DNA from: G963665085 sp963665085
Lineage (GTDB): Bacteria > Bacteroidota > Bacteroidia > Bacteroidales > JAAAOM01
NCBI GenBank assembly: GCA_963665085.2
Contig: CAXXXS010000001.1
Location: 3,658,001-3,722,000 of the forward strand
DNA: 64,000 nt
Direction of reading: 5' to 3'
Under the pieces are notes generated by a model. The model was given only the letters and a program-made list of their open reading frames with translations, was not told the DNA's origin and did not search any database. Shown here piece by piece: positions 55,305 through 64,000 of the stretch (positions within the stretch are counted from its first letter, which is position 1; each line of letters begins with the position of its first letter). Position numbers and translations under genes: made by a program.

Positions 55305-58300
55305 ATGCGAAAAATTTTTATACTCTTTTTTAGTATTGTTATATGCTTTTCAATTAAAGCAGAAACTACACCGGCCACAAGCTATGCCGGAAGCGGGACC
55401 AGTGAAGATCCATATCAAATCGCCACACTGGCACAACTCCGGTTATTATCAGAATCATCTGATGACTGGGATAAATCATTTATTCTTACAGCAGATATTA
55501 ATGCTGATGATACTAAAAATTGGAACAGTGGTTCCGGATTTAGTCCAATTGGAAATAATTCAACAAAATTTACAGGACAATTTGATGGGCAAGACTATAC
55601 CATAAGTAATCTATATATCAGCAGATCCAGCGAAGATTTTGTCGGTTTTATAGGGGCAGCAAAATCTGATACAATTATGAATTTAATACTTACTTCTGTA
55701 GATATTAATGGAAGTGCTTACGTTGGAGGACTTGTTGGTTATAACGAAGGTTTTTGTGCTTATTGTTCATCAACAGGTTCAATAGAGGGGTCAACCAGAG
55801 TTGGAGGATTATTCGGTGGGTCTCCTGGGACTGTGGAAAATTGTTATTCCGAAGCCCAGGTAACTGGGGCCAACTGGGTGGGAGGTTTCTGTGGATACTT
55901 AAACGGAAAGGCTTCAAACTGTTTTTCATCGGGTAATGTAACAGCAGATAATAACGGTGGTGGTTTTGCCGGCATTATTTCCAGTACTACTATTTCAAAT
56001 TGTTTCTCGATAGGTAAAGTTACAGATGAAACTCCTGATGCTGGTTATTGTGGCTGTTTTGTAGGTAACAATTCCGGTATAATTAGGTATTGTTATGCCG
56101 GGAACACTGGCATAGCTACGAATATAGGTTGTTTTATTGGAATAAATCAATCTACAGCAACGCTTACTAATTGTTATTACTTATACATTGGTTCATCATA
56201 TTCTGGCATTATATCCAACAAATCAAGTCAAACTGTCAACAGTATAACCGAGACCAATTTGGGTTTGGAATCATCATACAGTAATTGGGATTTTGATGAT
56301 ATATGGATTATAGGAAAAGTTTCCAGTTATGGTAGTTATACCAGGCCATATTTAAAAAGTTTGGTAACCTATTATGACCTTACTTTTTATGCCGGAGAAA
56401 ATGGAACTATTGATGGCGATACTGCACAATGTGTTATTGAAGATAATAGTTCAGCTACAATTACTGCAATACCTAATATCGGTTACTATTTTACGGGATG
56501 GCAAAATACTGATGGAACCCAGTATAGTACAAATGCTTCGTTATCTATTTCAAATGTTTCCAGCGATATTACATTAACGGCTGTTTTTGAACCATATACT
56601 TATAATATAACTTTTTCTTCAGGCAATAATGGTTCTATTACAGGAGAAACATCACAAACCATTGAACATGGTGATAGTGCTACGGCTGTAACTGCGGACC
56701 CTAATACAGGTTATCATTTCGATGAGTGGAGAAATACGGATGGCGACTTTATTACCACAGATAATCCTCTTACCGTTAAAAATGTTTCGCAAGATTCTTC
56801 TTTAGTTGCAATATTTGAAGTTGACACATTAAATGTTGAATTTTCAGTAACCAATGGAACTATTACATCCGGAGATGCCAGCCAGGAAGTCACTTATTAT
56901 TCAAATGCTATACCAGTTGGAGTAGCAGCTAATACGGGCTACTATTTTGATGAATGGCAAAATGCTGACGGAGATTCTATTTCTGTCGATAATCCGCTTA
57001 CCGTTGAAAAAGTTACACAAGACACTGCGTTAATTGCTGTTTTTATACCATATTCATACAGTGTTACATTAACTTCTGATGAGAATTGTTCTTTATCGGG
57101 AGATACAGTACAGACCATTGCATATAACACTAGCGCAAGTACCGTAACAGCAAACGCAACTACAGGTGGATATGCTTTTGTTGAATGGCAAGATGAAAAT
57201 GGAGATGTAGTAAGTACTGAGAATCCGTTAACTTTAACTAAGATTACACAAGATTATTCTTTAAAAGCAATCTTTACTAAAAAATATGAAGACGGTTTGG
57301 GAAGCAGCGAAAGCCCTTACTTAATTGCATCACTGGAGCAGCTTAAAAACTTATCCGAATCAAATGGTGATTGGTTCCGTTCTTTTATCCAAACAGCCAA
57401 TATTGATGCCGCAGATACTAAAAACTGGAATATTTCGGGTACAGATACATTAGGTTTTTCTCCTATAGGAAATGCTACAACCTGGTTTAAAGGAACCTTT
57501 GATGGGCAAAATCACACCATTAGTAATTTATTTATTAATACAACGATAGAACGTGTGGGGATATTTGGAGGTCTTTATGGAGGAATCATTAAAAACCTTG
57601 GACTTGTTGATTGTGACATTACTGGAGGTGATCATGTGGGTAGTTTGGCGGGTACAATCGGGAAGTCTTCTATTGTATCGAACTGTTACGCTTCAGGAAG
57701 CGTATCGGGAGCAAGTTATGTTGGTGGATTTATGGGGAATAATGGGAACTCAACGGTTTCTAATTGCTTTAGCAATGTAACAGTAACTGGTTCTGGATCT
57801 GTAATTAGTGGTTTTATTGGACAAACAGGCAACAGTTCTACGGTATCCTATTGTTACAGTGCAGGGAGTGTATCAGAAGGAACAAAAACAGGCGGTTTTA
57901 TTGCAAATGAATCTAATGGAGGAACTACAATCAGCTGTTATTTTGATAGTGAAACATCAGGTAAAACAGATAGTTATGCAACTGCTCTAACAACCACGGA
58001 GTTTGCCGATGTATCTAAATTCTCCAACTGGGATTTTACATCAACTTGGAAGATAGCAACCATCACAAGTATTGATAGTAATAAGAGACCTTATTTCCAA
58101 TGGATGGAATCAGATGGTGGTTCTTCGGGTATAACTTCTCATTCATATGAAGCAATGGATATCTATCCCAATCCAACAACAGGATTAATTAATGTAATAC
58201 TTCCAGATGATGAGGTGATTACAAAACTTTCAGTCTATAATATAACAGGTAATTTGGTTTATAGTAATTCTGCATTTAACGGAGATGCTATTGATTTATC

Positions 58301-58379
58301 AACGTTAAGTAATGGGGTGTATTTTGTTAAAATTAATTCCGGAGGAAAAACCTCAACAGTTAAGTTAATTAAAAAATAA
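55305..58379 (+). CDS. Secreted GLUG/InlB-like repeat protein with T9SS sorting domain (1)
   Basis: 1024 residues. A signal peptide (1-19, FSIKA|E) precedes a first GLUG module (about 25-350) with repeats such as VGGLFGGSPGTVENC and VGGFCGYLNGKASNC. Four divergent InlB-like repeats (about 355-660) follow, of the kind YNITFSSGNNGSITGETSQ...GYHFDEWRNTDGD. Then comes a second GLUG module (about 660-935) opening with SSESPYLIASLEQLKNLSE, and a type A sorting domain (DIYPNPTTG ... GVYFVKIN ... VKLIKK) that directs type IX secretion and surface attachment. It is probably an adhesin or matrix protein. The promoter carries the LytTR-type element. Confidence 0.92.
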   Translation: MRKIFILFFSIVICFSIKAETTPATSYAGSGTSEDPYQIATLAQLRLLSESSDDWDKSFILTADINADDTKNWNSGSGFSPIGNNSTKFTGQFDGQDYTISNLYISRSSEDFVGFIGAAKSDTIMNLILTSVDINGSAYVGGLVGYNEGFCAYCSSTGSIEGSTRVGGLFGGSPGTVENCYSEAQVTGANWVGGFCGYLNGKASNCFSSGNVTADNNGGGFAGIISSTTISNCFSIGKVTDETPDAGYCGCFVGNNSGIIRYCYAGNTGIATNIGCFIGINQSTATLTNCYYLYIGSSYSGIISNKSSQTVNSITETNLGLESSYSNWDFDDIWIIGKVSSYGSYTRPYLKSLVTYYDLTFYAGENGTIDGDTAQCVIEDNSSATITAIPNIGYYFTGWQNTDGTQYSTNASLSISNVSSDITLTAVFEPYTYNITFSSGNNGSITGETSQTIEHGDSATAVTADPNTGYHFDEWRNTDGDFITTDNPLTVKNVSQDSSLVAIFEVDTLNVEFSVTNGTITSGDASQEVTYYSNAIPVGVAANTGYYFDEWQNADGDSISVDNPLTVEKVTQDTALIAVFIPYSYSVTLTSDENCSLSGDTVQTIAYNTSASTVTANATTGGYAFVEWQDENGDVVSTENPLTLTKITQDYSLKAIFTKKYEDGLGSSESPYLIASLEQLKNLSESNGDWFRSFIQTANIDAADTKNWNISGTDTLGFSPIGNATTWFKGTFDGQNHTISNLFINTTIERVGIFGGLYGGIIKNLGLVDCDITGGDHVGSLAGTIGKSSIVSNCYASGSVSGASYVGGFMGNNGNSTVSNCFSNVTVTGSGSVISGFIGQTGNSSTVSYCYSAGSVSEGTKTGGFIANESNGGTTISCYFDSETSGKTDSYATALTTTEFADVSKFSNWDFTSTWKIATITSIDSNKRPYFQWMESDGGSSGITSHSYEAMDIYPNPTTGLINVILPDDEVITKLSVYNITGNLVYSNSAFNGDAIDLSTLSNGVYFVKINSGGKTSTVKLIKK
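57400..58050 (+). repeat. Long nucleotide repeat, copy 1
   Basis: A 651-bp segment of the first GLUG gene that recurs at 60059-60709 of the second, in the same frame and without indels. I count about 23 differences, roughly 96% identity. Sequence outside it is much more divergent, which points to recombination or recent exchange. Confidence 0.8.
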
Positions 58380-58392
58380 ATTTCGAATTGGT

Positions 58393-58436
58393 AATGATTG
58401 GGACAAGGAGAAAACTGAGTCCCAATCATTTTTATT
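58393..58436 (+). terminator. Intrinsic terminator between the first two GLUG genes
   Basis: Perfect 12-bp arms (58393-58404 and 58419-58430) around a 14-base loop, followed by TTTATT. It lies 14 bases after the stop of the first GLUG gene. Confidence 0.85.
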
Positions 58437-58494
58437 CATAAAAACACCAGGAGTGGAGAAAATCCTTTCCCTTAATAAACAAAAAATAAATCTT

Positions 58495-61400
58495 ATGAAA
58501 AAAGTACTTTTACTATTCTGTAGTTTCGTTTTTTGTCTTGTTGTAAAAGCAGAAACAACAACGGCAACAGATTATGCAGGAGGAAGCGGGACCAGTGCCG
58601 ATCCCTATCAAATCGCCACACTGGCACAACTCCGGTTGTTATCAGAATCATCTAATGACTGGGATAAATCATTTATTCTTACAGCAGATATTGATGCTGC
58701 CGATACCAAAACCTGGAACAGTGGTTACGGATTTTCAGCTATAGGAAATAGCACAAATAATTTTACAGGTTCTTTTAATGGCGGTTTTTATGCGATAGAT
58801 AGTTTATACTTTAATATTGGAGAAGATACTTATTTTCACAAAAGAGGCTTTTTCGGATGTACAAAGGGAGCCTCTGTTAAAAACATATCGTTAACCAATT
58901 GTAACATTTATATTTACTATGAAAGTGGTGCACTTATTGGCTATGCTGATTCTACGAGTATTGAAAAATGTTCGGTTACCGGAAAAATAGATGGATATAT
59001 TTATAGCCATTACATAGGAGTTATTGCTGGAGTGGCAAAAAATTGTACAATAACGCAATGCTACTCAAATTGTTCAATTATAGTTGGCGCTGGAACTTGT
59101 CACTACAAGGGTGGTATTGCTGGTGAAATTTCTGGAACAACAACCATTGAAAATTGCTTTTCTGCAAATCCAATTATTAAATCTAACTATTATGGCGGAA
59201 TTGTAGGGCTAGTTAGTTCTACAAAAGCAAAAGTTATAAATTGTTACTTTTCAGGCCAAATTAAAGTGACCTCATTTGCCATTGTTGAAGCCAATTCCGG
59301 AACAGTAACCAATTGTTATTTCGATAAGACTTTAAACTCCGGCACATGCTCTGATGCAACAGGGTTGAGCTCAGCAGAATTTTCAGATACATCAAACTTT
59401 ACCAATTGGGATTTTGATTCTACTTGGAAAATGGTTTTAGTAAAAAGTATTGATACTGTTACAAGACCCTATTTCCCTTGGTCTTATGACCATTTAGTTA
59501 CATTTAATGCTGATGAAACAATGGGGTCTATTACCGGTCCTACAGCACAAGGTGTAAATGATAGTGAAGATGCTGATACTGTAATTGCAGTGCCTATTTT
59601 TTCTAAGTTTATGGAATGGCAGGATCCTTCAGGTAATACTATAAGCACTAAAGACACACTTGTAATTACCAATGTAACCCAGGACACAACCTTAACGGCT
59701 ATTTTTTCACCAATATACTACAATGTTTCTTTTTCTTCAGACGAAAATGGAACTATTTCAGGAGAAACATCGCAAACTGTTACATATGTTTCTGGAACAA
59801 CAGAAGTAACAGCAATACCTAACGGAGGCTGTGTTTTTATTGAATGGCAAGACGATAAAGGGCATGCAGTAAGTACTGATAATCCGTTAACAGTAACTAA
59901 GGTAATTTGCGACACTACATTTAAAGCAATTTTTGAAAAAAGGTATGATGACGGTCTGGGAAGCAGCAATAATCCATATCAAATAGCCACATTAGAACAG
60001 CTTAAAACGCTGTCAAAATCAAATAGTGACTGGAATTATTATTTTATCCAAACAGCCGATATTGATGCCGCAGATACTAAAAACTGGAATATTTCGGGTA
60101 CTGATACATTAGGTTTCTCTCCTATAGGAAATGCGATAAACTGGTTTAAAGGAACCTTTGATGGGCAAAATCACACCATTAGTAATTTATTTATTAATAC
60201 AACGATAGAACGTGTGGGGATATTTGGAGGTCTTTATGGAGGAACCATTAAAAACTTTGGACTTGTTGATTGTGACATTACTGGAGGTGATCATGTGGGT
60301 AGTTTGGCGGGTACAATCGGGAAGTCTTCTATTGTATCGAACTGTTACGCTTCAGGAAGCGTATCGGGAGCAAGCTATGTTGGTGGATTTATGGGGAATA
60401 ATGGGAACTCAACGGTTTCTAATTGCTTTAGCAATGTAACAGTGACTGGTTCTGGATCTGTAATTAGTGGTTTTATTGGACAAACAGGCAACAGTTCTAC
60501 GGTATCTTATTGTTACAGCGCAGGAAGTGTATCAGGAAGCACAACTACAGGCGGTTTTATTGCAAATGAATCTAATGGAGGAACTACAACCAGCTGTTAT
60601 TTTGATAGTGAAACATCAGGTAAAACAGATAGTTATGCAACTGCTCTAACAACTACGGAATTTGCTGATGCATCTAAATTCTCCAACTGGGATTTTACAT
60701 CAACATGGAAAGTACTGGCTTTGGTAAGCACTGATAGTGTTATGCGCCCTAATTTGCAATGGTCTTACGATCATGTTGTAACATTTGAATTGGGAGAGAA
60801 TGGCGATTCTATAATTGGGGCAAATATTCAAGGCATAATAAATGACAGTAGTACCTTGGAGGTATTAGCTGTTGCAAATACCGGATATCACTTTAGCGAA
60901 TGGCAAAATGCCGAAGGTAACCAGTATAGCACAGCAAATCCTTTAACCATTTCAAACGTTACCGGCGATTATACAATAACAGCTGTATTTGGAATAGAGA
61001 CTTACACAGTAATCTTTTTAGATTGGGATAAAACTCAATTAAGTAAGCAAACCGTTGAATATGGCTCTGCTGCTACTGCTCCTTCTGAGCCCTCCCGTAC
61101 CGGATACGCATTTACTGGTTGGGATGTTGAGTTTAGTAGTATAACAAGTGATTTAACTGTAATTGCTCAATATGCGAATAGCTTTACTGTAAAATTCACA
61201 ACAGATGGCAATGGAACAATTAAAGAAAATGCCGAACAAACTGTTGAATATGGGGCTAGTGCAACAAAGGTAGAAGCAATAGCAAACGATGAATACCAAT
61301 TCGTTAAATGGCAGGATGAAAATGGAAACGAAGTAAGTACTAATAATCCCTTTACACTTACTAATGTTACCCAAGATTCAACGATTATAGCTGTTTTTGA

Positions 61401-61665
61401 AAGAACTACAGGTGTTGGATCTCTTTCTACAGTATCTAACCTTGATATTTATCCTAATCCTACAACAGGGGTAGTTTCTATCAACTTTGGAAGTATAACA
61501 GAAAAAGCAAAACTTTCTATTTATACTATAACCGGAGAAGTGGTTTATAGCAATCCGTCGTTCAATGGAGGGACAGTTGATATATCTGCATTAAAACAAG
61601 GGATATACATTGTTAATGTATGTGAAGGAGAAAAAAAATCAATAGTTAAGTTAATTAAGGAATAA
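58495..61665 (+). CDS. Secreted GLUG/InlB-like repeat protein with T9SS sorting domain (2)
   Basis: 1056 residues from the ATG at 58495, which begins directly with a signal peptide (LFCSFVFCLVVKA|E); a GTG at 58453 would add 14 residues in the terminator region. Domains: a GLUG module, two divergent InlB-like repeats, a second GLUG module nearly identical to that of the first gene, three more InlB-like repeats including one of the classical kind (YTVIFLDWDKTQ ... GYAFTGWDVEF), and a type A sorting domain (DIYPNPTTG ... IYIVNVCEGEKKSIVKLIKE). Compared with protein 1 it has extra InlB repeats after the second GLUG module. Confidence 0.92.
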   Translation: MKKVLLLFCSFVFCLVVKAETTTATDYAGGSGTSADPYQIATLAQLRLLSESSNDWDKSFILTADIDAADTKTWNSGYGFSAIGNSTNNFTGSFNGGFYAIDSLYFNIGEDTYFHKRGFFGCTKGASVKNISLTNCNIYIYYESGALIGYADSTSIEKCSVTGKIDGYIYSHYIGVIAGVAKNCTITQCYSNCSIIVGAGTCHYKGGIAGEISGTTTIENCFSANPIIKSNYYGGIVGLVSSTKAKVINCYFSGQIKVTSFAIVEANSGTVTNCYFDKTLNSGTCSDATGLSSAEFSDTSNFTNWDFDSTWKMVLVKSIDTVTRPYFPWSYDHLVTFNADETMGSITGPTAQGVNDSEDADTVIAVPIFSKFMEWQDPSGNTISTKDTLVITNVTQDTTLTAIFSPIYYNVSFSSDENGTISGETSQTVTYVSGTTEVTAIPNGGCVFIEWQDDKGHAVSTDNPLTVTKVICDTTFKAIFEKRYDDGLGSSNNPYQIATLEQLKTLSKSNSDWNYYFIQTADIDAADTKNWNISGTDTLGFSPIGNAINWFKGTFDGQNHTISNLFINTTIERVGIFGGLYGGTIKNFGLVDCDITGGDHVGSLAGTIGKSSIVSNCYASGSVSGASYVGGFMGNNGNSTVSNCFSNVTVTGSGSVISGFIGQTGNSSTVSYCYSAGSVSGSTTTGGFIANESNGGTTTSCYFDSETSGKTDSYATALTTTEFADASKFSNWDFTSTWKVLALVSTDSVMRPNLQWSYDHVVTFELGENGDSIIGANIQGIINDSSTLEVLAVANTGYHFSEWQNAEGNQYSTANPLTISNVTGDYTITAVFGIETYTVIFLDWDKTQLSKQTVEYGSAATAPSEPSRTGYAFTGWDVEFSSITSDLTVIAQYANSFTVKFTTDGNGTIKENAEQTVEYGASATKVEAIANDEYQFVKWQDENGNEVSTNNPFTLTNVTQDSTIIAVFERTTGVGSLSTVSNLDIYPNPTTGVVSINFGSITEKAKLSIYTITGEVVYSNPSFNGGTVDISALKQGIYIVNVCEGEKKSIVKLIKE
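60059..60709 (+). repeat. Long nucleotide repeat, copy 2
   Basis: Matches 57400-58050 at a constant offset of 2659 bases. It spans the second GLUG module from AADTKNWN to the end of the repeat region before the next InlB-like repeat. Confidence 0.8.
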
Positions 61666-61669
61666 TAGT

Positions 61670-61701
61670 AAATAGGCTGGAGTTTTTATTCCAGCCTATT
61701 T
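61670..61701 (+). terminator. Hairpin after the second GLUG gene
   Basis: Perfect 12-bp arms (61670-61681 and 61690-61701) with an 8-base loop. The T run is lacking, so termination may be partial. It starts 4 bases after the stop. Confidence 0.6.
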
Positions 61702-61866
61702 AAAGTTAATCGTAAACAAGATAATTGTCAAACACTTGTAGATACCTCGCGTTTACGCCCCTGGGAGTTCATTCGATATTTAAAATTTATCAGAAAAAAG
61801 TTAACCAGCAGCAATTTTCAATAATGTTGTTGCCGGATTTTTAATACAATTCACAAAAATTATATC

Positions 61867-64000
61867 ATGAAACAAATTTTATTACTCTTATTGAGTGTCA
61901 TTTTGTGTGCAATACTAGATGTGGGAAATACAACAGCCGCAACCTATGGTGGCGGTAGCGGAACGAGCGATGACCCATACAAAATATCTACAATAGCACA
62001 TTTACGAATCTTATCTCTAACGAAAGGCGACTGGTCAAAACATTTTATTCTTATAAATGATATTAATGCCATAAATACAGAGAATTACACCGATGGTAAA
62101 GGATGGTCGCCTATTGGAAATGATGATAATAAGTTTACCGGTAGTTTTGATGGTAATGGATATTTTATAGATAGTTTGTATCTGAATAGGCCAGGTCAAA
62201 CCGATTGCGGACTATTTGGTACTATTTCTAATGCAACAATTAAAAATCTGGGAGTAACCAATTGTGATATGGCTTTTGGTTCTAGTTCAGGAGCTCTTGT
62301 TGGATCTGCATTTAACAGTTCAAGTATAAGCAATTGTTATGCTAAAGGTATAGTGAATGGAACAGGGTATAATCTTCAAGGAGCATTGGTGGGATATCTG
62401 AATAACTCATATGTGGATAAGTGCTATACAAATTGTACTGTTACTGGGGATATGAATACAGGGGGGCTTATAGGTATCATCGATGATGAATCTACAGTTA
62501 CAAACTGTTTTGTATTGGGAAGTACATCGGGATATAAATACCATGGAGGAATTACTGGTGATTTGGCATCAGGAACCGTAGAAAATTGTTATGTTACGGG
62601 CGTAGTGAGTAATAATAGTTCTCACATTGGTGCTGTAATTGGATATTATGATGAGGGGACCATTAGTAATTGCTACTACGATATTACTGTAAATCCAAGT
62701 ATTCCTGCTGTTGATGATGGAGCTAATACAAATGTAAAGTCATTAAATACTTCTGCTTTTGCTTTTGCATCAAATTTTTCCAGTTGGGATTTTACATCGA
62801 TCTGGAAGGTGCTTGCTTTAGCAAGCGTAGACAGTATAAAAAGACCTTATTTACAATGGGCTTATGATCATGTTGTGACATTCGAATTAGGTGCCAATGG
62901 TAATTCATTTGTGGGGGCTGATATACAAGGAGTTGATGATGGCGCAGATGCAACTGCTATAAAAACATTTGGTGCAGATGGTTATATATTTAAAGAGTGG
63001 CAGAATAGTAAGGGCAGTATGATAAGTACCGATAATCCTTTAACAGTAACTAATGTTACACAAGACAGTACTATTTATGCTACTTTCGAAGCAGGTTATA
63101 AAGTTGAATTTAGTACAGATGTAAATGGATCAATCAACGGTAGTACATACCAGGAAATTACTTCCGGTAATAGCAGCTCTGAAGTAGAAGCCTTAGCAAA
63201 CGAACATTATATTTTTGATGAATGGAGAAATGCTTCAGGTGATTCTATTACGAACATAAACCCACTCAAAATTACATATGTTTCGCAAGATTCGGCTTTA
63301 ATTGCTGTTTTTGAAGGGGTAAAACATAATATCTCTTTTTCTGCCGATGCAAATGGAACAATTGTTAGTGGTACGTCACAGAGTGTAGGATATGGTTCTG
63401 ATGCTGCATCTGTAACAGCTACAGCAATTACTGGTGGTTATGGTTTTGTAGAATGGCAAGACGAAAATGGCAATACACTAAGCACCGATAATCCTATTAC
63501 GTTAACTAATATTACCCAGGATTCAACCTTAATAGCCATTTTTGCTGAAAAATACGAGGATGGAATCGGTAGTACTGATAATCCATATCAAGTAGCTACC
63601 CTTGAACAACTTAAAAATCTTTCAGAATCAGAAGGGGATTGGACAAGATCGTTTATTCTTACAACCGATATTGATGCTACCGAAACTGAAAATTGGAACA
63701 GTAAAAAAGGTTTTTCCGGAATAGGAACAACAAGTGTTAAATTTACAGGGGTATTTGATGGTAATAGCTATTTTATTAGTAATTTATATATAAAGAGAAG
63801 CACTAACTTTACTGGGTTGTTTGGATATATAAACGGAGCTACAATCAAAAATTTAGGATTATTAAATTGTATTTTAACAACTAGTAATTATGCAGGTGGT
63901 ATTGCCGGAGGTGCTATAAATTCAACCATTGAAAATTGTTATGTCTTCGGTACTTTAACAGCTTCTAATGGGAATGTAGGTGGAGGATTAGTTGGGTTAT
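61867..64000 (+). CDS. Secreted GLUG/InlB-like repeat protein (3), cut by window end
   Basis: An open frame of 711 codons from the ATG at 61867 to the window edge, with a signal-peptide-like N-terminus (KQILLLLLSVILCAI). It has the same architecture as its neighbours: a GLUG module, three divergent InlB-like repeats (HVVTFELGANGNS, YKVEFSTDVNGS, HNISFSADANGT), and the start of a second GLUG module (STDNPYQVATLEQLKNLSE at about 63570). The sorting domain is expected beyond the window. It lies 201 bases after the previous gene, and no LytTR-type element was seen upstream. Confidence 0.85.
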   Translation, partial: MKQILLLLLSVILCAILDVGNTTAATYGGGSGTSDDPYKISTIAHLRILSLTKGDWSKHFILINDINAINTENYTDGKGWSPIGNDDNKFTGSFDGNGYFIDSLYLNRPGQTDCGLFGTISNATIKNLGVTNCDMAFGSSSGALVGSAFNSSSISNCYAKGIVNGTGYNLQGALVGYLNNSYVDKCYTNCTVTGDMNTGGLIGIIDDESTVTNCFVLGSTSGYKYHGGITGDLASGTVENCYVTGVVSNNSSHIGAVIGYYDEGTISNCYYDITVNPSIPAVDDGANTNVKSLNTSAFAFASNFSSWDFTSIWKVLALASVDSIKRPYLQWAYDHVVTFELGANGNSFVGADIQGVDDGADATAIKTFGADGYIFKEWQNSKGSMISTDNPLTVTNVTQDSTIYATFEAGYKVEFSTDVNGSINGSTYQEITSGNSSSEVEALANEHYIFDEWRNASGDSITNINPLKITYVSQDSALIAVFEGVKHNISFSADANGTIVSGTSQSVGYGSDAASVTATAITGGYGFVEWQDENGNTLSTDNPITLTNITQDSTLIAIFAEKYEDGIGSTDNPYQVATLEQLKNLSESEGDWTRSFILTTDIDATETENWNSKKGFSGIGTTSVKFTGVFDGNSYFISNLYIKRSTNFTGLFGYINGATIKNLGLLNCILTTSNYAGGIAGGAINSTIENCYVFGTLTASNGNVGGGLVGL

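Noticed and set aside
60212..60439. Additional small genes inside the GLUG genes
   Set aside because: Short frames recur at the same relative place in both paralogues because the DNA is repeated; they are shadow frames of the main genes.
57400..60709. Insertion sequence or transposon causing the 651-bp repeat
   Set aside because: The repeat is in frame within two paralogous genes, has no terminal inverted repeats and encodes no transposase.

Overview
The window is AT-rich DNA from a Bacteroidota genome, probably a marine or anaerobic Bacteroidales/Marinilabiliales-type bacterium. The evidence is type A C-terminal sorting domains (type IX secretion), GLUG and divergent InlB-like repeats, GH92 and GH27 glycosidases, an AraC-free LytTR/propeller two-component pair, surface-lipoprotein export signatures (Cys followed by Lys and acidic residues), DUF6090 and DUF4377 proteins, and -7 boxes of the form TAnnTTTG. 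No rRNA, tRNA, CRISPR array, transposase or phage gene was seen.

Layout. 1-4.1 kb: a PLP-dependent alpha-oxoamine synthase-like gene flanked on the opposite strand by two paralogous six-helix sensor histidine kinases, which could be a small-molecule signalling module. 4.5-11.6 kb: mostly minus-strand housekeeping and accessory genes (two paralogous exported proteins, a double C_GCAxxG_C_C redox protein, a porin, a polysaccharide deacetylase, an AhpD-like protein), plus a plus-strand glutathione peroxidase-ohrR operon with a clear operator/promoter.

11.7-26.3 kb: the most unusual region. Six beta-propeller proteins (five PQQ-like, one NHL-like) surround a tight operon coding for a small Tat-type Cys protein, a Tat-targeted ferredoxin, a NapH/NosR-type membrane Fe-S protein, a NuoE-NuoF fusion and a NuoG/GltD hybrid that appears to lack its NAD(P)-binding domain. 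The parts suggest a path from cytoplasmic NADH through a membrane Fe-S protein to exported ferredoxin and propeller partners, with no recognisable terminal enzyme.

26.4-33.2 kb: a glycosyltransferase, an ABC ATPase and its large FtsX-type permease, split by a sialate O-acetylesterase. 33.3-42.9 kb: small accessory genes (PhnA-like, DUF6090, metallo-beta-lactamase fold lactonase-like, GNAT, membrane MutS-like ATPase, DUF4377 lipoprotein), a GH27 enzyme and a CPBP-like membrane protein. 43.2-45.5 kb: three tandem paralogous lipoproteins with a terminator. 45.7-47.8 kb: a GH92 lipoprotein.

48.0-64.0 kb: a propeller histidine kinase with its LytTR regulator, then an MBOAT/SGNH acylation pair, then three giant secreted mosaic GLUG/InlB-like proteins (the third runs off the window). 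A 62-bp element containing a 9-bp direct repeat at 21-bp spacing, matching the LytTR binding pattern, occurs upstream of both the MBOAT gene and the first giant gene, tying these loci to the adjacent regulator. Two of the giant genes share a ~650-bp nearly identical block, suggesting recent recombination.
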